A stretch of 64,000 nt of DNA from Phormidium tanganyikae FI6-MK23 (lineage in GTDB: Bacteria > Cyanobacteriota > Cyanobacteriia > Leptolyngbyales > Leptolyngbyaceae): positions 1 to 64,000 of the forward strand of contig JAHHHU010000001.1 of assembly GCA_019359175.1 (NCBI GenBank). Direction: 5' to 3'. Positions 53,977 through 62,336 of the stretch are shown here, one piece after another; within the stretch, counting starts at the first letter, position 1, and each line of letters starts with the position of its first letter. Both the position numbers and the translations under genes were made by a program. The notes below the pieces were generated by a model, which saw nothing but the letters and a program-made list of their open reading frames with translations, made no database searches and was not told where the DNA came from.

Positions 53977-54882
53977 ATGTCTCTGGCAAATCTCACACAG
54001 GCTAACCTGGACGCTTGGGTTGCTCAAGCGCGGCGATTTACGCTTCAAGGACGCTTGCCAGATTACATTCCGCAATTGGCGCGGGTCGATGCTCGACTGT
54101 TAGCGGTGCATATGATCGCGGATCACAACAGGATTGCGGGTGATGTTGTTCAGCCGTTTGTGCTGATGAGCGTGATCAAGCCATTTCTGCTGCTTTACTT
54201 ATTAGAGCAACTGGGAATCGAACGAGTGTTTCAGCAAGTCGGAATGGAGCCATCGGATCAGCCCTTTCACTCGATCGCGCAACTGAAACATGACGAAAGG
54301 CATCCCCGCAATCCGATGATCAATAGCGGCGCGATCGCGCTAACTGGATTGATGCCGAAAGCTTCTGGAACAGAAAGATGCGAGGCATTTCGTAGATGGT
54401 TAAACGATCGCGCTCACACAGAATTTATTCTCGATGAAAAAGCTTTAGATTCAGTCCGATCTCTGCCGAATCAAACCAATCGGGCGATCGCGGATCTTTT
54501 AGTTCAAAGTCAATTACTCGATCAAGTGGATGTGGCGATCGATACGTACAACCAGTTTTGTTGTTTATCAGGCACGATCGCGGATTTAGCTCGATTGGGA
54601 TTACTGCTTGCCAAACCGCACGCCCAAATCTCCCCGATGCACCAGCAAATTGTTTCTGCTTTGATGCTGACTTGCGGACTGTATGAGGTGTCTGGCACGT
54701 TTGCGGTAAAAGTGGGATTGCCGATGAAATCGGGGGTGAGCGGGGCATTGCTAGCGATCGTTCCGAAGCAGGGTGCGATCGCTTGTTATAGTCCAGCGAT
54801 CGATACGGTTGGAAATTCGGTTGCAGGACTGTTTTTGGTCGAGAAACTGTCTCAAGAATTGGGATTAAGTGTGTTTCGTTAG
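53977..54882 (+). CDS. glsA: Glutaminase A
   Basis: 301 residues from ATG MSLANLTQANLDAW. It has the serine-dependent glutaminase fold: VVQPFVLMSVIKPFLLLYLL (nucleophile Ser and Lys of the SxxK motif), HPRNPMINSGAIALTGL, YNQFCCLSGTIADLARLGLLL and GVSGALLAIVPKQGAIACYS. It hydrolyses glutamine to glutamate and ammonia, which feeds nitrogen metabolism or acid resistance. The start at 53977 rather than 53953 gives the normal N-terminus. It follows the shell-protein gene by 54 bp and may share its transcript. Its stop overlaps that of the convergent cupin gene (TTAG). Confidence 0.85.
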   Translation: MSLANLTQANLDAWVAQARRFTLQGRLPDYIPQLARVDARLLAVHMIADHNRIAGDVVQPFVLMSVIKPFLLLYLLEQLGIERVFQQVGMEPSDQPFHSIAQLKHDERHPRNPMINSGAIALTGLMPKASGTERCEAFRRWLNDRAHTEFILDEKALDSVRSLPNQTNRAIADLLVQSQLLDQVDVAIDTYNQFCCLSGTIADLARLGLLLAKPHAQISPMHQQIVSALMLTCGLYEVSGTFAVKVGLPMKSGVSGALLAIVPKQGAIACYSPAIDTVGNSVAGLFLVEKLSQELGLSVFR

Positions 54883-55370
54883 AGCGCAAAATGCCCTTGC
54901 CAAGTTTGTATCCACTGTTTTGCTTCAGGCGTATTTTCTAGCGGAAATTGTTGTAGAAAATCCTTGTCATCCATTGGCATATAAGGGCCTTCTTTTAGTT
55001 CAAACATCACCGTATCTGGCTCCAATGCAATGAGCGTGTGAAACATTCCTTCTCCAAGCTCCACGCCCCGCGTTGTTCCCGTTGCGCTAATCTTCTCGGT
55101 ATGAATCACTTTCCCAGATTCCTCTAAAATTAGAATCCCGATCGCACCTTGCAGCACTAAGAAAAACTCAAATCCACTCTTATCTTCCGGGCGCACATGG
55201 CGATGGGGACGCACATAGGTTCCCGGTTGCAGCACATTCAAAAATCGTTGAACTTGATCGCAATGTTGATGAAAATTGTAATTTTTGCGCTGACGGGGAC
55301 TAGAGCGGGCTTGCTCTGCGATCGAATCCATCAACGGCTGTGTTAGACACTTAATCGGTAATTCATTCAT
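54879..55370 (-). CDS. WbuC-type cupin metalloprotein
   Basis: 163 residues from ATG MNELPIKCLTQPLMDSIAEQ. It has RKNYNFHQHCDQVQRFLNVL, QPGTYVRPHRHVRPEDKSGF (metal-binding His pair), EFFLVLQGAIGIL and GVELGEGMFHTLIALEPDTV. This is the WbuC family, linked to surface polysaccharide synthesis in enteric bacteria. It is divergent from the cyclotransferase gene with 18 bp between the starts. The track's extra N-terminal residues are not needed. Confidence 0.7.
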   Translation of the reverse strand: MNELPIKCLTQPLMDSIAEQARSSPRQRKNYNFHQHCDQVQRFLNVLQPGTYVRPHRHVRPEDKSGFEFFLVLQGAIGILILEESGKVIHTEKISATGTTRGVELGEGMFHTLIALEPDTVMFELKEGPYMPMDDKDFLQQFPLENTPEAKQWIQTWQGHFAL

Positions 55371-55388
55371 AGAGCAACTTGATCCGCA

Positions 55389-55799
55389 ATGCAATCTATC
55401 AATGTATTCGTCTACGGCACGCTAAAACCTGATGAAAACAACTATTTTCTCTGTGCTGATCGCGTAATTTCATCAACACCTGCGATCGCTCATGCTTATC
55501 TTTATCATTTACCGTTCAGCTATCCTGTGATCGTGCCCGGAAATGCAGTGACTCACGGTTATCTACTCACATTTCACGATCGCGCCATTTTAGAAATTCT
55601 CGACGATTACGAACAGCACGAACCCGAAGCGATCGCTTCCTTTGGTTCCGACAACGACTACGAGCGCAGAGAAATCGAAGTCTTTGATCTCAAGGGCGAC
55701 TCAATCGGGTTGGCTTGGGCGTATGTGATGAAACCGGAACAAATCGATCGCTTAAATGGCGTGCTGATTCCGAGTGGTGTTTGGCACTCAAAAAAATAG
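55389..55799 (+). CDS. Gamma-glutamylcyclotransferase family protein
   Basis: 136 residues. It begins QSINVFVYGTLKPDENNYFL (the YGTL/xKxG motif of the GGCT fold), then LPFSYPVIVPGNAVTHGYLL, and DDYEQHEPEAIASFGSDNDY, YERREIEVF with the catalytic Glu position in the loop. Family members cyclise gamma-glutamyl amines or related peptides. With the GGT at 8.1 kb it points to glutathione-type turnover, but the genes are far apart. A hairpin follows the stop. Confidence 0.7.
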   Translation: MQSINVFVYGTLKPDENNYFLCADRVISSTPAIAHAYLYHLPFSYPVIVPGNAVTHGYLLTFHDRAILEILDDYEQHEPEAIASFGSDNDYERREIEVFDLKGDSIGLAWAYVMKPEQIDRLNGVLIPSGVWHSKK

Positions 55800-55822
55800 C
55801 TCGTAGTGAAACCACCACGAGC
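55799..55822. terminator. Bidirectional hairpin between convergent genes
   Basis: GCTCGTAGTG aaac CACCACGAGC, a 10-bp stem with one internal mismatch, just after the cyclotransferase stop and before the convergent anti-sigma gene. Confidence 0.6.
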
Positions 55823-55842
55823 GACACAAACTTTCAATCAAT

Positions 55843-56358
55843 CTAGTTGCGATTGCGCGAAGTCGGTTGCGTATTCGCGACCTTAATCGACACGACCGGA
55901 CGATCGAGCGCCACCATCATGTCATCTCCTCCGGTCGGTTGCTGTTGTGCCTGCACCGCAGGTTGCTGAGGCGGATTTTGAGCCATTTGAGGTTGGCGCA
56001 CGCTAAACAGCGACACCGCACCCATCACCGCAGCCGCGATCGCTGCGCCTCCCCAGACCAAGTGGAGTTTCGGACGACGATCGACCTTCGCCAACACCTG
56101 ATCAACCGTTCTCTCAACGGACTGAACTGGAGCCGGAGCAGGCATCGATCGGAAGGCTTGACGAAGCTTGAGTAAGCGGGCGTGGAGCTGTTGAACGGAA
56201 GCGTCGGTAGATAACCATTCTTCAACTTGTTTGCGTTCGCTCGCAGTCACTTCCCCATCTAAATAGGCACTGAGCAACTCAAAGCGATCGCGAGCGTTTA
56301 ACTGTGAATCAGACGAAGGAGGCATAGCGTTATTGAACGAATCAAAATTGGAGTTCAT
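55843..56358 (-). CDS. Membrane anti-sigma factor
   Basis: 171 residues. The N-terminal part (RDRFELLSAYLDGEVTASER, KQVEEWLSTDASVQQLHARL) is an anti-sigma domain without the zinc cysteines. A membrane helix follows (LVWGGAAIAAAVMGAVSLFSV), then a Gln/Pro-rich periplasmic tail. It should hold the adjacent ECF sigma factor at the membrane until a signal triggers release. It lies 160 bp downstream of the sigma gene on the same strand. The lack of a zinc motif suggests regulation by proteolysis rather than redox. Confidence 0.8.
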   Translation of the reverse strand: MNSNFDSFNNAMPPSSDSQLNARDRFELLSAYLDGEVTASERKQVEEWLSTDASVQQLHARLLKLRQAFRSMPAPAPVQSVERTVDQVLAKVDRRPKLHLVWGGAAIAAAVMGAVSLFSVRQPQMAQNPPQQPAVQAQQQPTGGDDMMVALDRPVVSIKVANTQPTSRNRN

Positions 56359-56518
56359 CGAGAGTCACTATCATGTAGTTGAGAATGCCTGCAAAAGATG
56401 AAACGACTTTCAGTGTAATCAACCACTCCTCAAAGCACAATTCTCATTTGGAGCTACGTCTACAAGCATATTAACAAAGCCAATCTGAAGTTTCTGTAAT
56501 CTCACGGAGAATTTAAAT

Positions 56519-57178
56519 CTACTGCCCGTCAAGATACTGCTGAAGTTGAGATTGCAACCGATGACGCGCTCTTGCGATCCGCGATTTCACGGTTCCGAGC
56601 GAGACACCCGTTAGTTCAGCAATTTCTTCATACGCCATACCCTCAATTTCCCGCAGCACGATCGTAGTGCGGAAGACTTCAGGCAGGTCAGCAATTGCTT
56701 CATTCAACTGATCGTAGAATTCTCGCGTGGTCAAATCTTCATCAGGGCCTGGCGTTGCTGCTGCAATTTCCCAATCCATTTCGCCATCATCAAGCGACAG
56801 CGGCGCATCGAGCGACAGCGGTGTCGAATTACGCTTGCGTTTGCGAAGCTCATCGTAAAAAAGATTGGTCGCAATGCGGCTGAGCCAACCTCGGAATTTT
56901 ACAGGTTCATTCAGTCGGGTAATGTTGCGATAGACGCGAATCCAGACTTCTTGGGCGAGGTCGGCGCGGTCTTGCCAATCGGGAGCGAGATGATAAAGAA
57001 CCTTATCAACATGAGACTGATACCGCCGCATGAGTTCCGAAAACACGGCTTTCTCCGGGCGATGTCCGGTCTGACACTGCAACACTAGATCGTAATTGGA
57101 GAGTTTTTCTGCTTGCACTGGACTCTGAAGAACCTTAGGCTCGATCGATGACCAGGACACAGGAAGGGACTGACTCAT
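56519..57178 (-). CDS. ECF (group 3) RNA polymerase sigma factor
   Basis: 219 residues. Region 2: FSELMRRYQSHVDKVLYHLA, DWQDRADLAQEVWIRVYRNI, KFRGWLSRIATNLFYDELRK. Region 4: LPEVFRTTIVLREIEGMAYE, EIAELTGVSLGTVKSRIARA. It lacks regions 1 and 3, as ECF sigmas do. The N-terminal 40 residues and the acidic insert between regions are typical of cyanobacterial SigG-like sigmas, so the identity with sigG is likely but not certain. Cognate anti-sigma gene follows. Its promoter region upstream of 57178 is probably autoregulated. Confidence 0.85.
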   Translation of the reverse strand: MSQSLPVSWSSIEPKVLQSPVQAEKLSNYDLVLQCQTGHRPEKAVFSELMRRYQSHVDKVLYHLAPDWQDRADLAQEVWIRVYRNITRLNEPVKFRGWLSRIATNLFYDELRKRKRNSTPLSLDAPLSLDDGEMDWEIAAATPGPDEDLTTREFYDQLNEAIADLPEVFRTTIVLREIEGMAYEEIAELTGVSLGTVKSRIARARHRLQSQLQQYLDGQ

Positions 57179-57755
57179 GGGCGGATGACGGTGTGATTGA
57201 CGTTCCGCTATTCATGACAGGGTAGGAGTCGAAAAGGTTCCTTCAAGTTTGAGGCACGATCGAGTGATCTTATCCAGGATATCTCGTGGCTGTTCGACCT
57301 GGAGAACTCTCGCAATAGAAATACGCTTTAAGGGAGAGTTTCGATCCAAAGGCTGGCAATGTGCTGGGCTTCAGTCTGACTCGAATTTTTCAACCGATTG
57401 GCGGTTGGCATTGACCAATTTTGCAGACAGCTTAACGTTACTGTGATTACGATCGCTAAACAAAACTTTTCCTTCATCACTCCATCCTCACTCAGACCGA
57501 AACACCACGTTTGCCAGCATTGTAGATTCGGGATCACGGGTTGAACCATTCTTGATCGATGCTTCATCTAACCTTGGCAAGATTCCTTTAAATAGACACA
57601 TCTTCCGGGTCGATGGTGTGATCTCCGTAGCAGATACGTTACGGTTTTGACAATGGTATACCTGTAATGTGAATCTACTTGCGTCTTAAGATTCACGCGC
57701 AGCGGAATGAGTTCCGGGCAAAATAAAAAAGTTGCAGGCGTTTAGATAGAAGTGA
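57179..57755. other. 580-bp divergent intergenic region
   Basis: Nothing certain. A minus-strand frame from 57477 reads MKEKFCLAIVITVTLSCLQN, a signal-peptide-like start of a 49-residue protein that may be a very small secreted gene. TTGACA at 57647 lies near the L,D-transpeptidase start, but no good -10 box at the right spacing was found. Confidence 0.35.
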
Positions 57756-58325
57756 ATGGCAGCAAAGGTTCAAAAGTCGCCCCTTTCTAGAGCGTTAATG
57801 ACATTTTGCGTTTTGGCAGGTTTTACGATCGCGCTTTTACAACTGCGTCGCCTGCCTGCAATTGCGCTGCCTAAATTTGAATTACCCAATTTTCAAACGA
57901 TCGTCGCTCCGAAACCTAGCCCAACGCCTGTGATCGGGACAAAATTAGTGGTGGATTTGAGCGATCGTAAAGTTCGGCTGTATGAACAGAAGAAATTGAA
58001 AGCGACTTATCCGATCGCGATCGGGCAAGAAGGCTGGGAGACTCCGACAGGCTCATTTAAAGTGCTTCAAATGTATGAGAATCCAGCCTGGCAGCATCCG
58101 ATTACGGGCGAAAAGATTGCATCGGGCGACAAAGAGAATCCATTGGGGAAACGCTGGATCGGATTCACCGCGCAAGACAAACTTCTGATTGGATTCCACG
58201 GGACGACTGATTATTCGCTGTTGGGGCAAGCTGTTTCGCACGGCTGTCTCAGAATGAGGAATGCTGATGTTGTTGCACTATATAAGCAGATTAAGATTGG
58301 AACGCCGATCGTCGTGAAACATTAG
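57756..58325 (+). CDS. L,D-transpeptidase (YkuD domain)
   Basis: 189 residues with an N-terminal membrane segment (RALMTFCVLAGFTIALLQL), a Pro-rich linker (PKPSPTPVIG) and a YkuD catalytic domain: LVVDLSDRKVRLYEQKKLKA, PIAIGQEGWETPTGSFKVLQ and IGFHGTTDYSLLGQAVSHGC with the active Cys in SHGCLRM. Such enzymes form 3-3 cross-links in peptidoglycan or attach lipoproteins. The gene is 2 bp before the NUDIX gene, so they form an operon. Confidence 0.85.
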   Translation: MAAKVQKSPLSRALMTFCVLAGFTIALLQLRRLPAIALPKFELPNFQTIVAPKPSPTPVIGTKLVVDLSDRKVRLYEQKKLKATYPIAIGQEGWETPTGSFKVLQMYENPAWQHPITGEKIASGDKENPLGKRWIGFTAQDKLLIGFHGTTDYSLLGQAVSHGCLRMRNADVVALYKQIKIGTPIVVKH

Positions 58326-58327
58326 TT

Positions 58328-58798
58328 ATGAAACACCGGATTCGAGCCGCTGGATTGATTGTGCGGGACGATGAAATTTTATTGGTAGCTCATCGATCGC
58401 CCATCACTGGACTAACGCATTGGGTTCCTCCGGGCGGCGGGATCGAACGAGAAGACGATTCAATTTTTGCTTGTGCGGCTCGTGAGATTTTTGAAGAAAC
58501 TGGACTCGCTGCGAGTTTGTCACGAGTTGCTTACATTCGAGAATTCTATGATGGTGAATCGGATGTTAGAAGCTGCGAATTCTTCTGTGTCGTCGATCGC
58601 TTTTCTGGAACACCCACACTCGAACATCTTCCCCCAACTTCGCCCGAATCCGACTGGATCACCGAACTCCGCTGGTTCAAGCGCACTGAACTCGATCAAA
58701 TCACTGTGTATCCGGAGGAATTGCGCGATCGCTTCTGGCAAGATTTGACAGAAGGATTTCCGAGCGTTCGCTATCTTGGACTGCAAACTCGCCCATAA
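58328..58798 (+). CDS. NUDIX hydrolase
   Basis: 156 residues. The NUDIX box is GGGIEREDDSIFACAAREIFEETGL, matching GX5EX7REUXEEXGU with all Glu residues in place. It begins MKHRIRAAGLIVRDDEILLV and ends with LRWFKRTELDQITVYPEELR. It hydrolyses a nucleoside diphosphate linked to another group; the substrate is not predictable. It follows the L,D-transpeptidase by 2 bp, an arrangement that suggests cotranscription, not shared function. Confidence 0.8.
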   Translation: MKHRIRAAGLIVRDDEILLVAHRSPITGLTHWVPPGGGIEREDDSIFACAAREIFEETGLAASLSRVAYIREFYDGESDVRSCEFFCVVDRFSGTPTLEHLPPTSPESDWITELRWFKRTELDQITVYPEELRDRFWQDLTEGFPSVRYLGLQTRP

Positions 58799-58803
58799 AA
58801 ATA

Positions 58804-58820
58804 GGGAGCAAAAGGCTCCC
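58804..58820. terminator. Short bidirectional hairpin
   Basis: GGGAGC AAAAG GCTCCC, a 6-bp perfect stem, with A-rich flank on one side, between the convergent NUDIX and ComFB genes. Confidence 0.5.
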
Positions 58821-58840
58821 CGAATTTGATTGAGGAAGAT

Positions 58841-59386
58841 CTAGCGCTGCGGTTCCGGCTCGAAACTCGGCGCGTATGCCTGTAACAAGCTGCTGACTTG
58901 CGTAAGAATTTCGTCTTTGGAGCTTTTTCCTAAAATCTGACGCTCTGGGAAGAAATCTGGTTTGTCGAGGTTCTTCGCGATCGCTTCTGCCACTCGCTGG
59001 GAAATCACGCCCTGCAAACCTTCTTTCGCGTGTTGCCGCTGATAGTTCGCGCCTTCTTCGGTCGTAGCGTAAAGCGGCGGCAAACGGTTTAACGCATAAG
59101 CAGCAATATCGCCCAGATCTAAAGTTCGATCGCTGGTTGCCTCAATTTCTGCGACTCGCGCGATCGCCTCGGTCAAGACCAATTCTTCCATCACATTGAT
59201 GAACTGCTTCCGAGGAACGGCGACCACTTCCCCAGTCAGCAACGCCCCCATCAAGCGATCAAGCGCCATATATTCTTCGATCGACAGTTCCGAGGCGGTA
59301 TCGCAGATGCGCCCTACTTCGGCTTCCATCGCTGGTGTCAAATAGCCATCTTGAAGGGCTTGATCAACGATCTTTTCAATGCTCAT
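58841..59386 (-). CDS. ComFB-family protein (CdgR-like)
   Basis: 181 residues. It has EYMALDRLMGALLTGEVVAV, PRKQFINVMEELVLTEAIAR, DLGDIAAYALNRLPPLYATT, EEGANYQRQHAKEGLQGVIS. This is the late-competence ComFB family; in cyanobacteria homologues (CdgR, ComFB) bind cyclic di-GMP or cyclic di-AMP and affect cell size, motility and competence. No catalytic residues are expected. The A-L-N-R-L-P-P-L-Y block is the most conserved part. It could serve as a receptor linked to the pilus locus, but no such genes are adjacent. Confidence 0.8.
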   Translation of the reverse strand: MSIEKIVDQALQDGYLTPAMEAEVGRICDTASELSIEEYMALDRLMGALLTGEVVAVPRKQFINVMEELVLTEAIARVAEIEATSDRTLDLGDIAAYALNRLPPLYATTEEGANYQRQHAKEGLQGVISQRVAEAIAKNLDKPDFFPERQILGKSSKDEILTQVSSLLQAYAPSFEPEPQR

Positions 59387-59755
59387 ATCGCCTCTTTCAA
59401 CTCCATCGCAGCAGATTGTTTATAGATAACCCCGATACCCATTTTGCCCTAGTTTGAGTGCCCAAGAACACTTTGATTAAACCTTGATCAAAGCAAGACG
59501 AGAATAGAGCGCTTGGGTTAGGTTCTTTAGTTTCCAATGAATACAGATGATCGCGGAAATGTCGATCGCGTCATTGTTGTACCATACTGAGTTTTTTTTG
59601 TAGCATCGAGTTTTACTGAATTTTCGATAAAACGAGCTGATAAAATCATAAATTTGTCTTGAAAGATTCAATTCTGTAGCTTGGGACACAGGTGAACGAA
59701 GGCACTCAAAGCGAGTACAGTGAAACATACCGCGCGGTAAAGGGCATTGAGAGCG
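59387..59755. other. 370-bp intergenic region, no gene
   Basis: The 126-codon minus-strand ORF here overlaps the glycosyltransferase start and looks like a shadow. AT-rich blocks near 59590-59650 may hold promoters. Nothing else was seen. Confidence 0.4.
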
Positions 59756-60943
59756 ATGAAGATTTTGGTGCTGACTTGGGAATTTCCACCTCGAATTGTG
59801 GGCGGGATCGCACGCCACGTTGGGGAGCTTTACCCGGAGTTGGTGAAATTGGGGCATCAGATTCAGCTAGTTACAGTGGAGTTTGGGCAAGCGCCGCACT
59901 TTGAAGTGGTGGATGGGGTGCAGGTTCATCGGGTCGCTGTGCCGAAGCATGAGGATTTTTTCCAGTGGGTCTGTGCGATGAATGACAGCATGGGACAGCA
60001 TGGCGGTAAGTTGATGCTGGAAGAAAGCGGGTTCGATGTGATCCACGCGCATGATTGGCTGGTTGGGGATGCCGCGATCGCGCTAAAACATCATTTTCGA
60101 GTGCCGCTGGTAGCAACGATTCACGCGACGGAACACGGGCGACATGGCGGAATCTTCAACTCAACCCAGCAATACATTCATGCTAAAGAACGGGTGCTGA
60201 CGCATGAAGCATGGCGCGTGATTGTCTGCACGAATTTTATGCGGCGGGAAGTTGAGCAGACTTTATTTACGCCGTGGGATAAAATTGATGTTGTGTACAA
60301 CGGGATTCGGCGCGAGAAGAAGCAGCTTGATCCGACGTTCGACTACTGGGAGTTTCGGCGGCGTTTTGCGTTCGATGACGAGAAGATCGTTTACTACGTT
60401 GGCAGAATGACTTATGAAAAAGGGGTTTCTGGCTTAATTCAAGCCGCTCCGAAGATTCTGCATGACATGAATCAGCGGGTGAAGTTTGTTTTTATCGGCG
60501 GCGGACACACGGAACATCTGAAACAGCAGGCGAAGGATCTAGGCATCTGGGATCGCTGTTTCTTCGCGGGATTTATGCCCGATCATGAACTCGATCGCTT
60601 TCAAACGATCACGGATTGTGCAGTTTTTCCAAGCCTATACGAACCGTTCGGAATCGTGGCACTCGAAAGCTTTGCGGCAAGAGTCCCCGTCGTCGTGTCG
60701 GATGCGGGTGGATTCCCGGAAGTGGTGCGGCATGGTAGAACAGGGATCGTGAGTTGGGCAAACAATTCGGACTCGATCGCGTGGGGCATTCTGGAAGTCT
60801 TAAAGCGTCCAGAGTTTGCGCGATCGCTCGTGAATAACGCCTACGAAGATTTATCCCGACGGTTTGACTGGTTCAAACTCGCACAACAGACCGAAGCAGT
60901 TTATGGTCGAGTGTTGCACGAGCGGACACAAGTTCACTGGTAA
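59756..60943 (+). CDS. GT4-type glycosyltransferase
   Basis: 395 residues from ATG MKILVLTWEFPPRIVGGIAR, a GT-B N-terminus with the glycine loop. It then has VIHAHDWLVGDAAIALKHHF, STQQYIHAKERVLTHEAWRV, KIVYYVGRMTYEKGVSGLIQ and YEPFGIVALESFAARVPVVV with the E(x7)E motif. It resembles glycogen-synthase-like GT4 enzymes of exopolysaccharide clusters. It ends 3 bp before the convergent flippase gene. The track start is three codons upstream. Confidence 0.8.
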   Translation: MKILVLTWEFPPRIVGGIARHVGELYPELVKLGHQIQLVTVEFGQAPHFEVVDGVQVHRVAVPKHEDFFQWVCAMNDSMGQHGGKLMLEESGFDVIHAHDWLVGDAAIALKHHFRVPLVATIHATEHGRHGGIFNSTQQYIHAKERVLTHEAWRVIVCTNFMRREVEQTLFTPWDKIDVVYNGIRREKKQLDPTFDYWEFRRRFAFDDEKIVYYVGRMTYEKGVSGLIQAAPKILHDMNQRVKFVFIGGGHTEHLKQQAKDLGIWDRCFFAGFMPDHELDRFQTITDCAVFPSLYEPFGIVALESFAARVPVVVSDAGGFPEVVRHGRTGIVSWANNSDSIAWGILEVLKRPEFARSLVNNAYEDLSRRFDWFKLAQQTEAVYGRVLHERTQVHW

Positions 60944-60946
60944 AAC

Positions 60947-62329
60947 TTAAGATCCTTGCAGTAAGAGATGAATCGGGACCCCTAAGCCCAGTGAGTAGCG
61001 AGTCAGCAGGAACAGCGACACGATCGCCAAAAAGAACGCGGTACAGTACAAATCCTGCATCGTACACGAGAGCTTTTCTTGATTTAAGCCGTAGAGATTC
61101 ACCGAATAAAGCGGCAAATCGCTCATTGCAATTACGACGATCGCGCCGAGTTCTCCGAACTTAGAAAACGCTAACGGCATCCCGATCCCAATCATGGCGA
61201 ACCGGACAAAGTTACTCTGCGCCGAGTACATAGGCTTGCTAATTGCCATCAGTGCGGGGCTAGTGGTGTAGAACAAGACTGAAAACCAAATTCCAGAGCA
61301 GAGAATCGGCATCATCCAGGTCGCTTGCTGGTACTGATCCCAATGTTTATTTCTGCCTTGATACAGTAGCATAATGATCCAATCGCCACAGGTGGTCAAT
61401 CCCGCAAGCAGCACTGCTAAACCGAGCAGCAATAACCAGCGCTGTTTTACAATCTTTTCGCGCAAATGTGATCGCGGTAAATCTAACTGCTTAGAAATCG
61501 CGGGATAAATCACCTTACCGCTCAACTCTCGAATCACATCGCGCGGAATACTCGCAAGCGTGTAAGCGATCGTATAAACGCCCAACTTCTCAAACGACAG
61601 CAGCTTTGCCAAAATAAAGCGATCGGCTTGATCCGCTACAAACATGATCGAAGATGCCACCGCTACCCATTTACCAAAATTCTGAATTTCCTTAAGAATC
61701 TCTCGATCCATGCGGAAGCGGTTGCGCTGTGTTGGATCGATGAAGTGACTACACAACATATGCATCCCCGATCCGACCACATTTCCAAGCGCCAACGACC
61801 AAACCGACGGATTCCACCAGCACAACAAAATGAGACAGCTTAAAGTGAATGCCGTGAGCAGCAACTCATAAATCATCAACTTGCGAACTTCAATATTTCG
61901 CTCCCAGCTCAACAACGCGGTAGAACCAAATCCATCTAGCACTGCTGTAAATCCAACAAGGGGCAGGAGTACCATCAGTTCGCCTTGAGGATCTTGCGCT
62001 TTGTAGAACTGAGCAACCGGATAGGTTAATAGCCAACTCAAACCCCAAATCTGAAAGCCGCGAATCACCTTCAGCGACCAAGCAGTATCAAGAAAAACCG
62101 GATCATCGCCGCGCTTATTGTTAATAATGCTTTGGGTGATGCCATAGTCGGAAAATAGTTCAATCCCCATTTTGACGGTGTTGACCAGTGCCATTAGTCC
62201 AAAGAACTCTGGCACCAGTAAGCGCGTCAAAATGAGATTGCTGCCGAGTCGGAGGATTTGTCGGCTTCCGTAGCCCGCGATCGTCCAAAATGCACCCCGG
62301 ATAGCTAACTGTTTGAGCGAATTCGTCAT
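60947..62329 (-). CDS. Oligosaccharide flippase (Wzx/MOP superfamily)
   Basis: 460 residues with about 12-14 membrane helices: AFWTIAGYGSRQILRLGSNL, IGWLLTYP-type helices and GDWIIMLLYQGRNKHWDQYQ loops. It should flip lipid-linked oligosaccharides across the membrane for polysaccharide or lipid-A-type assembly. It follows the GH9 gene by 7 bp on the same strand, so the two form an operon. The family fold is clear from the helix pattern; the lipid substrate is unknown. Confidence 0.75.
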   Translation of the reverse strand: MTNSLKQLAIRGAFWTIAGYGSRQILRLGSNLILTRLLVPEFFGLMALVNTVKMGIELFSDYGITQSIINNKRGDDPVFLDTAWSLKVIRGFQIWGLSWLLTYPVAQFYKAQDPQGELMVLLPLVGFTAVLDGFGSTALLSWERNIEVRKLMIYELLLTAFTLSCLILLCWWNPSVWSLALGNVVGSGMHMLCSHFIDPTQRNRFRMDREILKEIQNFGKWVAVASSIMFVADQADRFILAKLLSFEKLGVYTIAYTLASIPRDVIRELSGKVIYPAISKQLDLPRSHLREKIVKQRWLLLLGLAVLLAGLTTCGDWIIMLLYQGRNKHWDQYQQATWMMPILCSGIWFSVLFYTTSPALMAISKPMYSAQSNFVRFAMIGIGMPLAFSKFGELGAIVVIAMSDLPLYSVNLYGLNQEKLSCTMQDLYCTAFFLAIVSLFLLTRYSLGLGVPIHLLLQGS

Positions 62330-62336
62330 GTTTTGT

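Noticed and set aside
57328-57567. Minus-strand 79-codon ORF
   Set aside because: Only the last 49 codons resemble a secreted peptide; evidence is too thin for a gene call.
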